DNA of 64,000 nt from Acidobacteria bacterium RIFCSPLOWO2_02_FULL_65_29 (lineage in GTDB: Bacteria > Acidobacteriota > Vicinamibacteria > Vicinamibacterales > CAVVIG01), in contig MEKT01000191.1 in NCBI GenBank assembly GCA_001767435.1, positions 13,111 through 77,110 on the forward strand, in the 5' to 3' direction. A program made the position numbers and the translations under genes. Below, in pieces: positions 47,031 to 55,380 of the stretch; position 1 is the stretch's first letter; each line of letters begins with the position of its first letter. A model generated the notes under the pieces. The model was given only the letters and a program-made list of their open reading frames with translations, was not told the DNA's origin and searched no databases.

Positions 47031-49169
47031 TCACTGCAAGCTTTCACCGTCCCAGACAATCACCCGCCGAATGACGTCCCACGGCTGAATCTGGTCGATG
47101 ATCTCCATGCCTCCCGTCACGCGTCCAAAGACCGTATAGCGGCCATCGAGGTGCGGCTGCGGTGAATGGGTGATGAAGAACTGGCTGCCGCCTGTGTCGG
47201 CCCAGTCGAGCGCCATGCCGACGGCTCCGCGCAGGTAGGGCCGTCCATTCAACTCGTCACGAATCGTGTAGCCCGGACCGCCCTCGCCATCGCTGCGCGG
47301 GTCGCCGCCCTGGATCACGAAATCGGGCACGACGCGATGAAAGGTGACCCCGTCGAAGAATTTCTTGCGCGCCAGGGTGATGAAGTTCGCGACCGTCAGT
47401 GGCGCGTCGAGCATGGCGAGCTCGATCTGGATGAGGCCGCGATCGGTTTCGATGTAGACCTGGGTGGATACGGGCGGATTGACCAGCCAGGGCGACGCGT
47501 AGTAATCGGCCGTGTGCCCGGTCGGGGCGGGCCGAATGCGGGTGTCGGCCCCGCCGGCCGGATCGAACGCGTCGAGCAGCGTGGCCGCCCGCACTCGCAC
47601 GGCCCAGTCTTTGTCGCCCAGGGCGGCGGTGAGCACCGGCGTCGCGCTCGCCGCGCCGTAGGCCGCAAGCGCGCCGAGCGCGGCCGCTCGCGCCACGTAT
47701 GTCACGTCGCGCTGTCCCGACTTGTAGGCATCGGCAAGGGCCGCCTGCGCGTTGGGCGGCTTCAGCTCGCCCAGGGCCCTGGCGGCGGCCGCACGAATCA
47801 CGGGATCGTCGTTTTTCAGGTGTTCGAGCAGCAACGCCGCCACGTCGGGTGCGCGCAGGCGGGCAATGGAGGCCAGCACGGCGGGAATCACGCGCGAGTC
47901 GCTGTCGCCGACGAGCGTGCGCAGGCGCGGCAGGCCCGTCTCAGCCGACAGTGTGCCGAGCACCGACGCCAGCGCGGCCCGTACGCTCCAATGCTTGTCC
48001 GGGTCGAGCCCCGAGAGCACCGTGACGAACCCTTCCGGATCGAGCCGGGCCAGCGAGCGAATGGCGGCCGAGCGAACGGCGGGGCTCGGATCGGCGAGCA
48101 TGTCGAGCAGCGTGTCCATCACGCCGTCGGCGCGGATGCCGCCGAGAGCCGCCACCGCTTCCACGCGGACATGCGGATCGCTCTTGGCGCTCTGCGCGAT
48201 CTTCAGGAGCACAGGCCCGGCCGCCGGCCCGCCCAGACGGCCCACCGATCGAATCGCTTCGATGGCGACCGAGCGATCGGCGCTCGTGACCATCGGCAGA
48301 AGCACCTCCAGTGCCGCGCGGTCCTCCAGGGGTCCGAGGCCCTTGGCGGCGAACGCGCGCGTGTAGGGATGCGGATCCTTGGCAAGCGTCATGAGCGCGC
48401 CGAGCGCGCGCCGGTCTTCTACGCGCTGCAGCGCGTACGCGATCGGCCACCACCGGGCGCGCGGCTGCCCGGACCGGTCGAGCGCGGCGGAGGCGAGCGG
48501 CTCGTAGGCCTTGAGTCGAGCGAGCGCATACAGGCCGAGTCGGTACGCCGCCGCGAGCGTGTCGCGCCGCGCGTCTTCCGCGTCCGGCGGCGGCTCGGCG
48601 AGCACGCCGGCATCGGCGATCGACGCCGCCATCGCGGCAATCGCGTCCGCCGCCGTCAGGTCGCCAAGCAGGCCGAGCGCTTCGGCAGCGGCGCCTTTCA
48701 CGAGCGGCGACGCGTTGCCGAGCGCCGCGACGAGCGGATCGCGCGCGCGTCTGTCGCCAATCAGCCCGAGCGCGAACGCCGCCATCTGGCGAACCTCGGG
48801 TTCGACATCGGTGAGCAGCGCCGCCAGCGACGGCACGCCCTCGCGCAAGCCGACGCGGCCCACGGCGAGCGCGGCGCGGCGGCGGATACGCCCCTCGCTG
48901 TCGGTCAGCAGCCGCAGCAGATCGGGCGGCGGCGCCGGCGGCGTGACCACAGGCGCGCCGCCGCGGCGCGTCGGGGGCGGCGGCGCCGGCGGTACGGCTG
49001 GCGCAGGATCGCGCAGCACGCGCTGGTCCTCGAGCCACAGAATCCAGGCGAGCTTCTGCTCGTAGGGCGGCGTCACCGGCTTGGGCGGCGCCAGCGGCGC
49101 ACTGGCACACGCCGACATGACGAGCGCACACGCGGTCGTGATCAGAGCGCCGGAGCTCGTACGTCTCAC
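47031..49169 (-). CDS. HEAT-repeat lipoprotein fused to a cyclophilin peptidyl-prolyl isomerase
   Basis: A 712-residue protein. Signal peptide with lipobox VMSAC (Cys about 21), a Pro-rich linker, about ten HEAT-type repeats (for example LVAALGNASPLVKGAAAEAL) to roughly residue 530, then a cyclophilin domain (TFHRVVPDFVIQGGDPRSDG, GSQFFITHSPQPHLDGRYTVFG). The active-site FHRV..F.IQGGD and SQFFI elements are intact. It is probably an envelope-anchored foldase with a protein-binding solenoid. The GTG start at 49169 is six bases from a TATCAT box. Confidence 0.88.
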   Translation of the reverse strand: MRRTSSGALITTACALVMSACASAPLAPPKPVTPPYEQKLAWILWLEDQRVLRDPAPAVPPAPPPPTRRGGAPVVTPPAPPPDLLRLLTDSEGRIRRRAALAVGRVGLREGVPSLAALLTDVEPEVRQMAAFALGLIGDRRARDPLVAALGNASPLVKGAAAEALGLLGDLTAADAIAAMAASIADAGVLAEPPPDAEDARRDTLAAAYRLGLYALARLKAYEPLASAALDRSGQPRARWWPIAYALQRVEDRRALGALMTLAKDPHPYTRAFAAKGLGPLEDRAALEVLLPMVTSADRSVAIEAIRSVGRLGGPAAGPVLLKIAQSAKSDPHVRVEAVAALGGIRADGVMDTLLDMLADPSPAVRSAAIRSLARLDPEGFVTVLSGLDPDKHWSVRAALASVLGTLSAETGLPRLRTLVGDSDSRVIPAVLASIARLRAPDVAALLLEHLKNDDPVIRAAAARALGELKPPNAQAALADAYKSGQRDVTYVARAAALGALAAYGAASATPVLTAALGDKDWAVRVRAATLLDAFDPAGGADTRIRPAPTGHTADYYASPWLVNPPVSTQVYIETDRGLIQIELAMLDAPLTVANFITLARKKFFDGVTFHRVVPDFVIQGGDPRSDGEGGPGYTIRDELNGRPYLRGAVGMALDWADTGGSQFFITHSPQPHLDGRYTVFGRVTGGMEIIDQIQPWDVIRRVIVWDGESLQ

Positions 49170-49174
49170 GTCGC

Positions 49175-49186
49175 GATGATATCATC
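49175..49186. promoter_or_regulatory. Palindromic divergent -10 element GATGATATCATC
   Basis: A perfect 12-bp palindrome between two divergent GTG-start genes. Read on the plus strand, TATCAT (49180-49185) lies nine bases before GTG 49195. Read on the minus strand, TATCAT (49181-49176) lies six bases before GTG 49169. No -35 match is visible. It may be a shared -10 region for two leaderless genes, or an operator. Confidence 0.5.
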
Positions 49187-49194
49187 GGGTCGTC

Positions 49195-49836
49195 GTGCTC
49201 TTCCGCTACATCGCGGTCGAAGGACCGATTGGCGCGGGCAAAACCACGCTGGCCGAGCGGTTGGGCACGCGTCTCGACGCAACGCTCGTGCTCGAGGAAA
49301 CCGAAAACCCGTTCCTCGCCGACTTCTACGCCGACCGACCGGGCGCCGCGCTGCAGGCGCAACTCTTCTACCTCCTCAGCCGCCATCGTCAACAGACCGC
49401 GCTGCGCCAGGCGAGCCTGTTCAACCAGGTGACGATCTGCGATTACCTCTTCGACAAGGACAAGATCTTCGCGTATCTCAACCTGGACGACAACGAGCTC
49501 TTCATCTATCAGCGCTTGTACGACCTGCTCGCGCGCGACGTGCCGGCGCCAGACCTCGTCGTGTACCTGCAGGCGCCGACCGATGTGCTGCTGAGACGAC
49601 TGCACGAACGCCCCCCCGATCCGGAGGCGGCGGCGTTCGATCCGGACCCGGCGTATCTCCGCGAGCTCAACGAGGCGTACCATCATTTCTTCTTTCACTA
49701 CAACACCACGCCGCTTCTCGTCGTCGAGACGTCGGAGCTCGACTCCGACGCGAGCGACGAAGCGCTCGACGATCTCGTGAAGCAGATCAGACACATGGGC
49801 GCCGGCACGCGCTACTACGTGCCGAGGACGAAATAG
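49195..49836 (+). CDS. Deoxynucleoside kinase
   Basis: Phosphorylates deoxynucleosides (dG/dA/dC class) for salvage. The 213-residue protein has the P-loop VEGPIGAGKTTLA, the ENPF motif (EETENPFLADFY), the ICDYLFDKDKIFA block typical of bacterial dGK/dAK, and a DLVVYLQAPTDVLLRRL lid region. The substrate cannot be fixed from sequence. GTG start at 49195, without Shine-Dalgarno. Confidence 0.92.
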   Translation: MLFRYIAVEGPIGAGKTTLAERLGTRLDATLVLEETENPFLADFYADRPGAALQAQLFYLLSRHRQQTALRQASLFNQVTICDYLFDKDKIFAYLNLDDNELFIYQRLYDLLARDVPAPDLVVYLQAPTDVLLRRLHERPPDPEAAAFDPDPAYLRELNEAYHHFFFHYNTTPLLVVETSELDSDASDEALDDLVKQIRHMGAGTRYYVPRTK

Positions 49837-49837
49837 T

Positions 49838-49930
49838 TTCGACGTTCGAGATCTACAATTCATTTTCTTCAATCTCTTCAATCTGAAATCCTCTTCAATC
49901 TGAAATCTGAGTTCTGAAATCTGAAGTAAG
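49838..49930. repeat. TTCAATCTGAAATC word array before accD
   Basis: Words such as cttcaatctcttcaatctgaaatcc and gttctgaaatctgaag repeat across the 105-bp gap between the kinase and accD. Confidence 0.75.
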
Positions 49931-49941
49931 CTTGATCCCCC

Positions 49942-50868
49942 ATGGCGTGGTTCAAGAAGACCCGCAAGCCGATCGCCGCGACCAAGGAGAAGTCCAGTCG
50001 CGTCCCTGAAGGGCTGTGGCTCAAGTGTCCGGGCTGTGCGCAGGTCATCTACAACAAGGATCTCTCGACCAATCTCAACGTCTGCCCAAAGTGCGTCCAC
50101 CACTTCCGGATTGGCGCCGCCGAGCGTCTGCGCACGTTATTCGACGCCGAGTGGACCGAACACGACGTCGACCTGGCGTCGACCGATCCGCTCGAGTTCA
50201 CCGACACGAAGCCCTATAAGGCCCGGCTCCAGGCGAGCCGCGCCGCCACCGGCCTCAAGGACGCGATCATCGTCGGCACCGGCGGCATCGAAGGCATCTG
50301 CACGGTGGTGGCGGCGATGGAGTACGACTTCATCGGCGGCAGCATGGGCGTGGTCGTCGGGGAAAAGATTACGCGCGCCATTGAACGCGCCCTCGACCTT
50401 CGGTGCCCGCTGGTCATCGTGTGCTGTTCGGGCGGCGCCCGAATGATGGAAGGGGCGCTGTCGTTGATGCAGATGGCCAAGATCTGCGGCGCGCTCGCCC
50501 ACTTCGACAAGGCGCGCCTGCCGTACATCTCGGTCCTCACCGATCCGACGACGGGCGGCGTGACCGCGAGCTTCGCGATGCTCGGCGATCTGAACATCGC
50601 CGAGCCAATGGCGCTCATCGGGTTTGCCGGGCCGCGCGTGATCGAGCAGACGATTCGCCAAAAACTCCCCGAAGGGTTCCAGCGGTCCGAGTTTCTGCTC
50701 GAAAAGGGCATGATCGATTTCATCATCGACCGGCGCGAGATGAAGGCGGCCATCGCCAGGGCCCTGCGCTTCATGGGCGCGCGCGCCACGCTGCCGGCGC
50801 CCGCGCCTGCCTCCCCTGCCGTCGAGCCCGAATTGAGTCATCTGGCCATTGAGTCTTCCCGTCAATGA
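49942..50868 (+). CDS. accD: Acetyl-CoA carboxylase carboxyltransferase subunit beta
   Basis: With AccA, transfers carboxyl from biotin to acetyl-CoA to make malonyl-CoA. The 308-residue protein has the N-terminal zinc ribbon (CPGC...CPKC, residues 31-53) and carboxyltransferase motifs GGSMGVVVGEKITRA, CCSGGARMMEG and TDPTTGGVTASFAMLGD. accA is not in the window. The folC start overlaps its 3' end; accD-folC is a common pair. Confidence 0.96.
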   Translation: MAWFKKTRKPIAATKEKSSRVPEGLWLKCPGCAQVIYNKDLSTNLNVCPKCVHHFRIGAAERLRTLFDAEWTEHDVDLASTDPLEFTDTKPYKARLQASRAATGLKDAIIVGTGGIEGICTVVAAMEYDFIGGSMGVVVGEKITRAIERALDLRCPLVIVCCSGGARMMEGALSLMQMAKICGALAHFDKARLPYISVLTDPTTGGVTASFAMLGDLNIAEPMALIGFAGPRVIEQTIRQKLPEGFQRSEFLLEKGMIDFIIDRREMKAAIARALRFMGARATLPAPAPASPAVEPELSHLAIESSRQ

Positions 50869-52090
50869 ATTGACTCCCGCTCTAGAGTGGCTGCACGGTC
50901 TCGAGCAGTTCGGCATCAAGCTCGGCCTCGACAGCATCACGGCCATCGTCGAGGCGCTTGGTCATCCTGAGCGCGCGTTCCGATCCGTCCACGTCGCCGG
51001 AACCAACGGCAAGGGCTCGGTCACGGCCATGGTCGAATCGGCCTTGCGCGCGGCCGGACACGCCTCAGCCCGTTACACATCGCCACACCTCTTCGACCTC
51101 TCGGAGCGTTTCTGCATCGGGGGCCGACCCGTCGAGCCCGAGACGCTCGACCGGGCGGTCGCCGACGTCCGCCGGATCGTCGAGCGACTGCGCCTGAGCG
51201 GGCGACTGGTCGTGCACCCGACGTTCTTCGAAGTGACGACCGCCGTCGCCTTCGAGCTGTTTCGCCGCGCCGGCGTGCAGACGGCCGTCTGCGAGGTCGG
51301 GATGGGCGGACGGCTCGACGCGACCAACGTGCTCCAGCCTGCCGTCTGTGCGGTGACGTCGATTGGATTCGATCACACACTGCATCTGGGGCGAACGCTC
51401 CATGAGATTGCCGTCGAGAAGGCCGGGATCATCAAGCCGGGCGTTCCCGTGGTCGTCGGCCGGCTCGATCCGGAGGCGTTCGCCGCTGTCGAGGCGATCG
51501 CGCGGGCACGAGGCGCACCGATCGTCGACGCCTCGGACGTGGCGCTCGTGAAGGATCGGGGGTTCACGGTTGGACTCCGTGGCGCGCACCAGGTGGAGAA
51601 CGCCGCGGTGGCGGTGAAGGTGCTCGAGACGCTCGACGTTCCGCGAGGGGCCATCGCCGACGGGCTGGCGCGGGTCTCGTGGCCGGGCCGCCTGGACCTG
51701 CGCCGCCTGCCGGACGGGCGCGAAGCGCTGCTCGACGCCGCTCACAATCCCCAGGGCGCCTCCCGGCTCGCGGCGTACCTTCGGGATTCGCCGTTTGCCG
51801 GAGCGCCGCTCGTGTTCGCCGCGATGCGCGACAAGGACGTCGACGGCATGCTGCGCGAGCTCGCGCCGGAGGTCGGCGCGATCGTGTTCACGCGCACCTC
51901 GAGCACCCGCTCGGCTGAGCCGGCCGAGCTGGCGGCGCGCTTGCGCGCGCTCGCGCCCCGACACGCCGCAGACGAGGCGGCCTCGCCTGCAGACGCGCTC
52001 GCCACCGCCTGGCGGATCTCCCCTCGCATCGTGGTGGCCGGCTCGATATTTCTGCTGAGCGACGTGATGAAGGAAGCCGGCTGGTCGTGA
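50849..52090 (+). CDS. folC: Dihydrofolate synthase / folylpolyglutamate synthase
   Basis: Adds glutamate to dihydropteroate and to folates. The 413-residue Mur-ligase-like protein has LEQFGIKLGLDSI, the P-loop AGTNGKGSVTAM, the omega-loop TSPHLFDLSERF and the C-terminal DAAHNPQGA. The start is uncertain: TTG at 50849 (overlapping accD by 20 bases) or TTG at 50870 just after the accD stop. No ATG fits. Confidence 0.94.
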   Translation: MSLPVNELTPALEWLHGLEQFGIKLGLDSITAIVEALGHPERAFRSVHVAGTNGKGSVTAMVESALRAAGHASARYTSPHLFDLSERFCIGGRPVEPETLDRAVADVRRIVERLRLSGRLVVHPTFFEVTTAVAFELFRRAGVQTAVCEVGMGGRLDATNVLQPAVCAVTSIGFDHTLHLGRTLHEIAVEKAGIIKPGVPVVVGRLDPEAFAAVEAIARARGAPIVDASDVALVKDRGFTVGLRGAHQVENAAVAVKVLETLDVPRGAIADGLARVSWPGRLDLRRLPDGREALLDAAHNPQGASRLAAYLRDSPFAGAPLVFAAMRDKDVDGMLRELAPEVGAIVFTRTSSTRSAEPAELAARLRALAPRHAADEAASPADALATAWRISPRIVVAGSIFLLSDVMKEAGWS

Positions 52091-52105
52091 TAGGCTCGCT
52101 GAACA

Positions 52106-54433
52106 GTGCGAAGAATCCTGCGAGCCTCGCTCTCCGTGCTGATCCTGCTCGCGTTCTCGGTGGCCACGGTGAACGCCCAACAGGCCGGCCCGCCTGTCGA
52201 GGACTCCACCTTCAGCAAGAGCCGGCTCTACGATCGCCAGAAGAATTACTGGCACTTTGTCGGCGAGGTCGAGCTCGAGAGCGGCGATACGAAGATCTAT
52301 GCCGACGACATCGAGGCGTGGGTCGACGAGGACCGGGTCGCCGCCTCGGGAAACGTGCTGTTCGTTCAGGGCAACAACCGCGTCGCCGCCGACCGCGCGA
52401 CGTTCAACACGAAGACGCGGCTCGGCACGTTCTACAACGCCTTCGGTATCGCGAACCTGCAGCCGCGCCGGCAAATCCCGCAGGCGGGCGCCGTGGCGGC
52501 GCCGCAGATGACTGGGCAGGACACCGACGTGTACTTCTTCGGCGACGAAGTCGAGAAGATTGGGCCCAAGAAGTACCGGATCAAGAACGGCGGCTTCTCG
52601 ACCTGCGTGCAGCCGACGCCGCGCTGGGATCTGAGCGCCGAGACGATCGTCTTGAACATCGACCACTACACGCTGCTCAGGCAGGCCATCCTGAAAGTGA
52701 AGGGCGTGCCGATGCTGTACCTGCCCGTGCTGTACTACCCAACCACTGAAGACGACCGCGCGACGGGCTTTCTCATCCCGACCTACAGTGCGACGACCAT
52801 CCGCGGCCAGTCGATCCAGGTCCCGTTCTTCTGGGCCATCAACCGGAGCCAGGATGCCACCGTCGCCTACGAATGGTTCTCGAAGTCTGGGCGCGGATTC
52901 GACGGCGAGTACCGTTACGACATGGGCCTGGGCACCAACGGCAGCATCCGGTCGCACACGCTCGACCAGCAGCAGGCGACTTACGTCCTCGAGGACGGGT
53001 CGACGAGCGTCGTGCCGGCCAGCCGCAGCTTCGAGCTGCGCGGCGGCGCGAACCAGGCGCTGCCGTACAACCTCCGGGCGCGCGGCCGCGTGGACTACTT
53101 CTCCAGCGTCGAGACGATGCAGCAGTCCAACACGAACATCTACGACGCGTCGCGAAGCCAGCGGAGCTTCGGAGGCAACGTGGTCGGTTCGTGGCGCACG
53201 TACTCGCTGAACGCCACAGCGGACTGGAGCGAAAACTTCTACAACACGACCGAGTCGGTGGTGAACGGGGGCGCGCCGCGCGTGGCGCTCAGCCGCAACG
53301 AGCGGCCGCTGTACGGCGGGTCGTACGTCTCGGCGACGAGCGAGTTCGTGCACCTCGTCCGACAGACCAAAACCGGCGACGTCACGCTCGATTCGGGTCT
53401 GAGCCGGTTGGATGTCGCCCCGCAGGTTCGCTTTCCGTTCCGGCGCTGGCAGTGGCTCACGGTGAATTCCACCGTCGCCTGGCGCGAAACGTTCTACACG
53501 CGCAGTCTGGATCCGGCGACGATCGACCCCACCACAGGCCGGGCGAGGATCGTCGGCAACAGCCTGAACCGTCGGCACTTCACGCTGCAGGCTCAGGCTG
53601 TGGGGCCGATCTTCAACCGCGTCTTCGACACGCCGAGCAACGGCTACGCGGAGCGCTTCAAGCACTCCGTCGAGCCCTTCCTGAACGTCACGCGCACCTC
53701 GTCGATCGACAACTTCAGTCAGATCGTGCAGACAGACGGCGTCGACGGCATCGTGGGCAACGCGACCAGCTACACCTACGGTCTCAACAACCGGTTCTAC
53801 GCGAAGCGTAGGACGGGCAGCCTCAGTCAGGCACAGGAGATCGCGACCGTCTCGCTGTCGCAGTCGTACTACTCCGACGAGCGGCAGTCTCTCTACGATC
53901 GACAGTACGCGACGAGCACGAGCGGCGCGCCGCCGAGCCATTTCTCGCCGATCGTTCTCGGCGTCCGCGTGTCGCCGACACGCGAGATCGAAGGGCGCCT
54001 GAACGCCGAGGTCGACAGCCAGTCTCTCGAGCTTCGAACGCTGTCGGCGAGCGGGAGCTACAACTGGACGAGCCGGGTTCAGACGTCGGCGACCTGGAGC
54101 CAGCGGTACTTCATCGAAGGCGTGTCGGGCTTCGACAATCCGAGCTACCTCGATCACTACTTGAGCATGTCGACCAACGCGCACACGCGCGACAACCGGT
54201 ACGGCGGGCTGTATTCGTTCAACTACAACATCCTGCGCTCGACGATCTTGCAACAGCGGATCACGGCCTTCTACAACGCGCAGTGTTGCGGCATCGCCTT
54301 CGACTACCAGACCTACAACTTCACCTACGGATCGACGCTGCCAGCCGACCACCGATTCTTCCTGTCGTTCACGCTCGCCGGGTTGGGCAATTTCTCGCCC
54401 TTCAGCGGCGGCCTGACCGGAGTGCCGCGATAG
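52106..54433 (+). CDS. lptD: LPS-assembly outer-membrane protein LptD
   Basis: Inserts lipopolysaccharide into the outer leaflet. The 775-residue protein has a signal peptide (to VNAQ), an OstA/LptA-like jellyroll (GEVELESGDTKIYADDIEAW), and a large beta-barrel. Cysteines occur as FSTC near residue 170 and an adjacent pair in QCCGIAFDY near the C-terminus; this matches the CC pair and partner used for the essential disulfides in E. coli LptD, less one N-terminal Cys. GTG start. lptE is not seen nearby. Confidence 0.93.
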   Translation: MRRILRASLSVLILLAFSVATVNAQQAGPPVEDSTFSKSRLYDRQKNYWHFVGEVELESGDTKIYADDIEAWVDEDRVAASGNVLFVQGNNRVAADRATFNTKTRLGTFYNAFGIANLQPRRQIPQAGAVAAPQMTGQDTDVYFFGDEVEKIGPKKYRIKNGGFSTCVQPTPRWDLSAETIVLNIDHYTLLRQAILKVKGVPMLYLPVLYYPTTEDDRATGFLIPTYSATTIRGQSIQVPFFWAINRSQDATVAYEWFSKSGRGFDGEYRYDMGLGTNGSIRSHTLDQQQATYVLEDGSTSVVPASRSFELRGGANQALPYNLRARGRVDYFSSVETMQQSNTNIYDASRSQRSFGGNVVGSWRTYSLNATADWSENFYNTTESVVNGGAPRVALSRNERPLYGGSYVSATSEFVHLVRQTKTGDVTLDSGLSRLDVAPQVRFPFRRWQWLTVNSTVAWRETFYTRSLDPATIDPTTGRARIVGNSLNRRHFTLQAQAVGPIFNRVFDTPSNGYAERFKHSVEPFLNVTRTSSIDNFSQIVQTDGVDGIVGNATSYTYGLNNRFYAKRRTGSLSQAQEIATVSLSQSYYSDERQSLYDRQYATSTSGAPPSHFSPIVLGVRVSPTREIEGRLNAEVDSQSLELRTLSASGSYNWTSRVQTSATWSQRYFIEGVSGFDNPSYLDHYLSMSTNAHTRDNRYGGLYSFNYNILRSTILQQRITAFYNAQCCGIAFDYQTYNFTYGSTLPADHRFFLSFTLAGLGNFSPFSGGLTGVPR

Positions 54434-54444
54434 CCCCCACCGCG

Positions 54445-55380
54445 ATGTCGCCGGCGCTCGTCACGGGCGCGGCCGGCTTTGCCGGCGGCCATCTCGTCGA
54501 TCTGCTGATCGGCGATGGAATCGACATTGTCGCCTGGCAGCGCCCCGGCGGCGCAGTGCCCTCGGCCGCCGCCGCCAGGGGGCGCGTCCGGTGGGAAGGG
54601 GTCGACCTGCTCGACCGATCGGCCGTCCGTGCCGCGCTCGATCGCACACGGCCGGCCGCCATCTACCATTGTGCCGGGGCGGCGCACGTCGGCCGGTCGT
54701 GGGAGCACACCGAGTCGACCCTGGCCGTGAACGTTCGCGGGACTCATCATGTGATCGAAGGCCTCCGCGATCTTCGACTCGAGGCGCGGGTGTTGGTCCC
54801 GAGCTCGGCGATGGTCTATCGGGCGGCTGACGAGCCGCTTCGAGAGGATCACGCTCTCGCGCCGGCAAGCCCCTACGCGCTCAGCAAGCTCGCGCAGGAA
54901 CTGGTCGGCAGCGGCAATCCCGGCGGACCGCACGTGATGATCGCGCGCGCGTTCAATCACTTCGGACCGCGTCAGGATCCGGGATTCGTCGCGTCCGCGT
55001 TCGCCCGCCGCATCGCGGATATCGAGGCGGGCCGCTGGCCGCCCGAGATTGCCGTCGGCAACCTCGAGTCGCGCCGCGACCTGACCGATGTGCGCGACAC
55101 GGTGCGCGCGTATCGATCAATCCTCGAGCGCGGCTCCCCAGGCCGTCCCTACAACGTCTGCACCGGACGCGCGGTGGCGATTCACGACCTGCTCGACCTG
55201 ATGCTGTCGCGGGCGACGGTGCCCATCACGGTGAGGATTGATCCGGCGCGGTACCGTCCAAACGATCTTCCGCTCGTCCTGGGCGATCCTGGCCGCATCG
55301 AGCTCGAGCTCGGCTGGCGCGCGGAGATTCCACTCGAGCGGACGATCGACGATCTGCTCGCATACTGGCGCAACCGGTGA
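54445..55380 (+). CDS. NAD(P)-dependent sugar epimerase/reductase, RMD-like
   Basis: A 311-residue extended short-chain dehydrogenase. It has TGAAGFAGGHL (nucleotide-binding), the SSAMVY serine and YALSK catalytic Tyr/Lys, and RAFNHFGPRQDPGFVASAF with NLESRRDLTDVRDTV. The latter pattern matches GDP-6-deoxy-D-lyxo-4-hexulose reductase (Rmd) and GDP-mannose dehydratase relatives, so a role in deoxysugar synthesis is likely. No GDP-mannose 4,6-dehydratase lies nearby. Its stop overlaps the next start. Confidence 0.85.
   Translation: MSPALVTGAAGFAGGHLVDLLIGDGIDIVAWQRPGGAVPSAAAARGRVRWEGVDLLDRSAVRAALDRTRPAAIYHCAGAAHVGRSWEHTESTLAVNVRGTHHVIEGLRDLRLEARVLVPSSAMVYRAADEPLREDHALAPASPYALSKLAQELVGSGNPGGPHVMIARAFNHFGPRQDPGFVASAFARRIADIEAGRWPPEIAVGNLESRRDLTDVRDTVRAYRSILERGSPGRPYNVCTGRAVAIHDLLDLMLSRATVPITVRIDPARYRPNDLPLVLGDPGRIELELGWRAEIPLERTIDDLLAYWRNR

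Noticed and set aside
51065-54352. A 1095-residue open frame on the minus strand across folC and lptD
   Set aside because: It is antisense to two clear genes, rich in Arg/Val/Ala/His as expected of a shadow frame in GC-rich DNA, and shows no domain.
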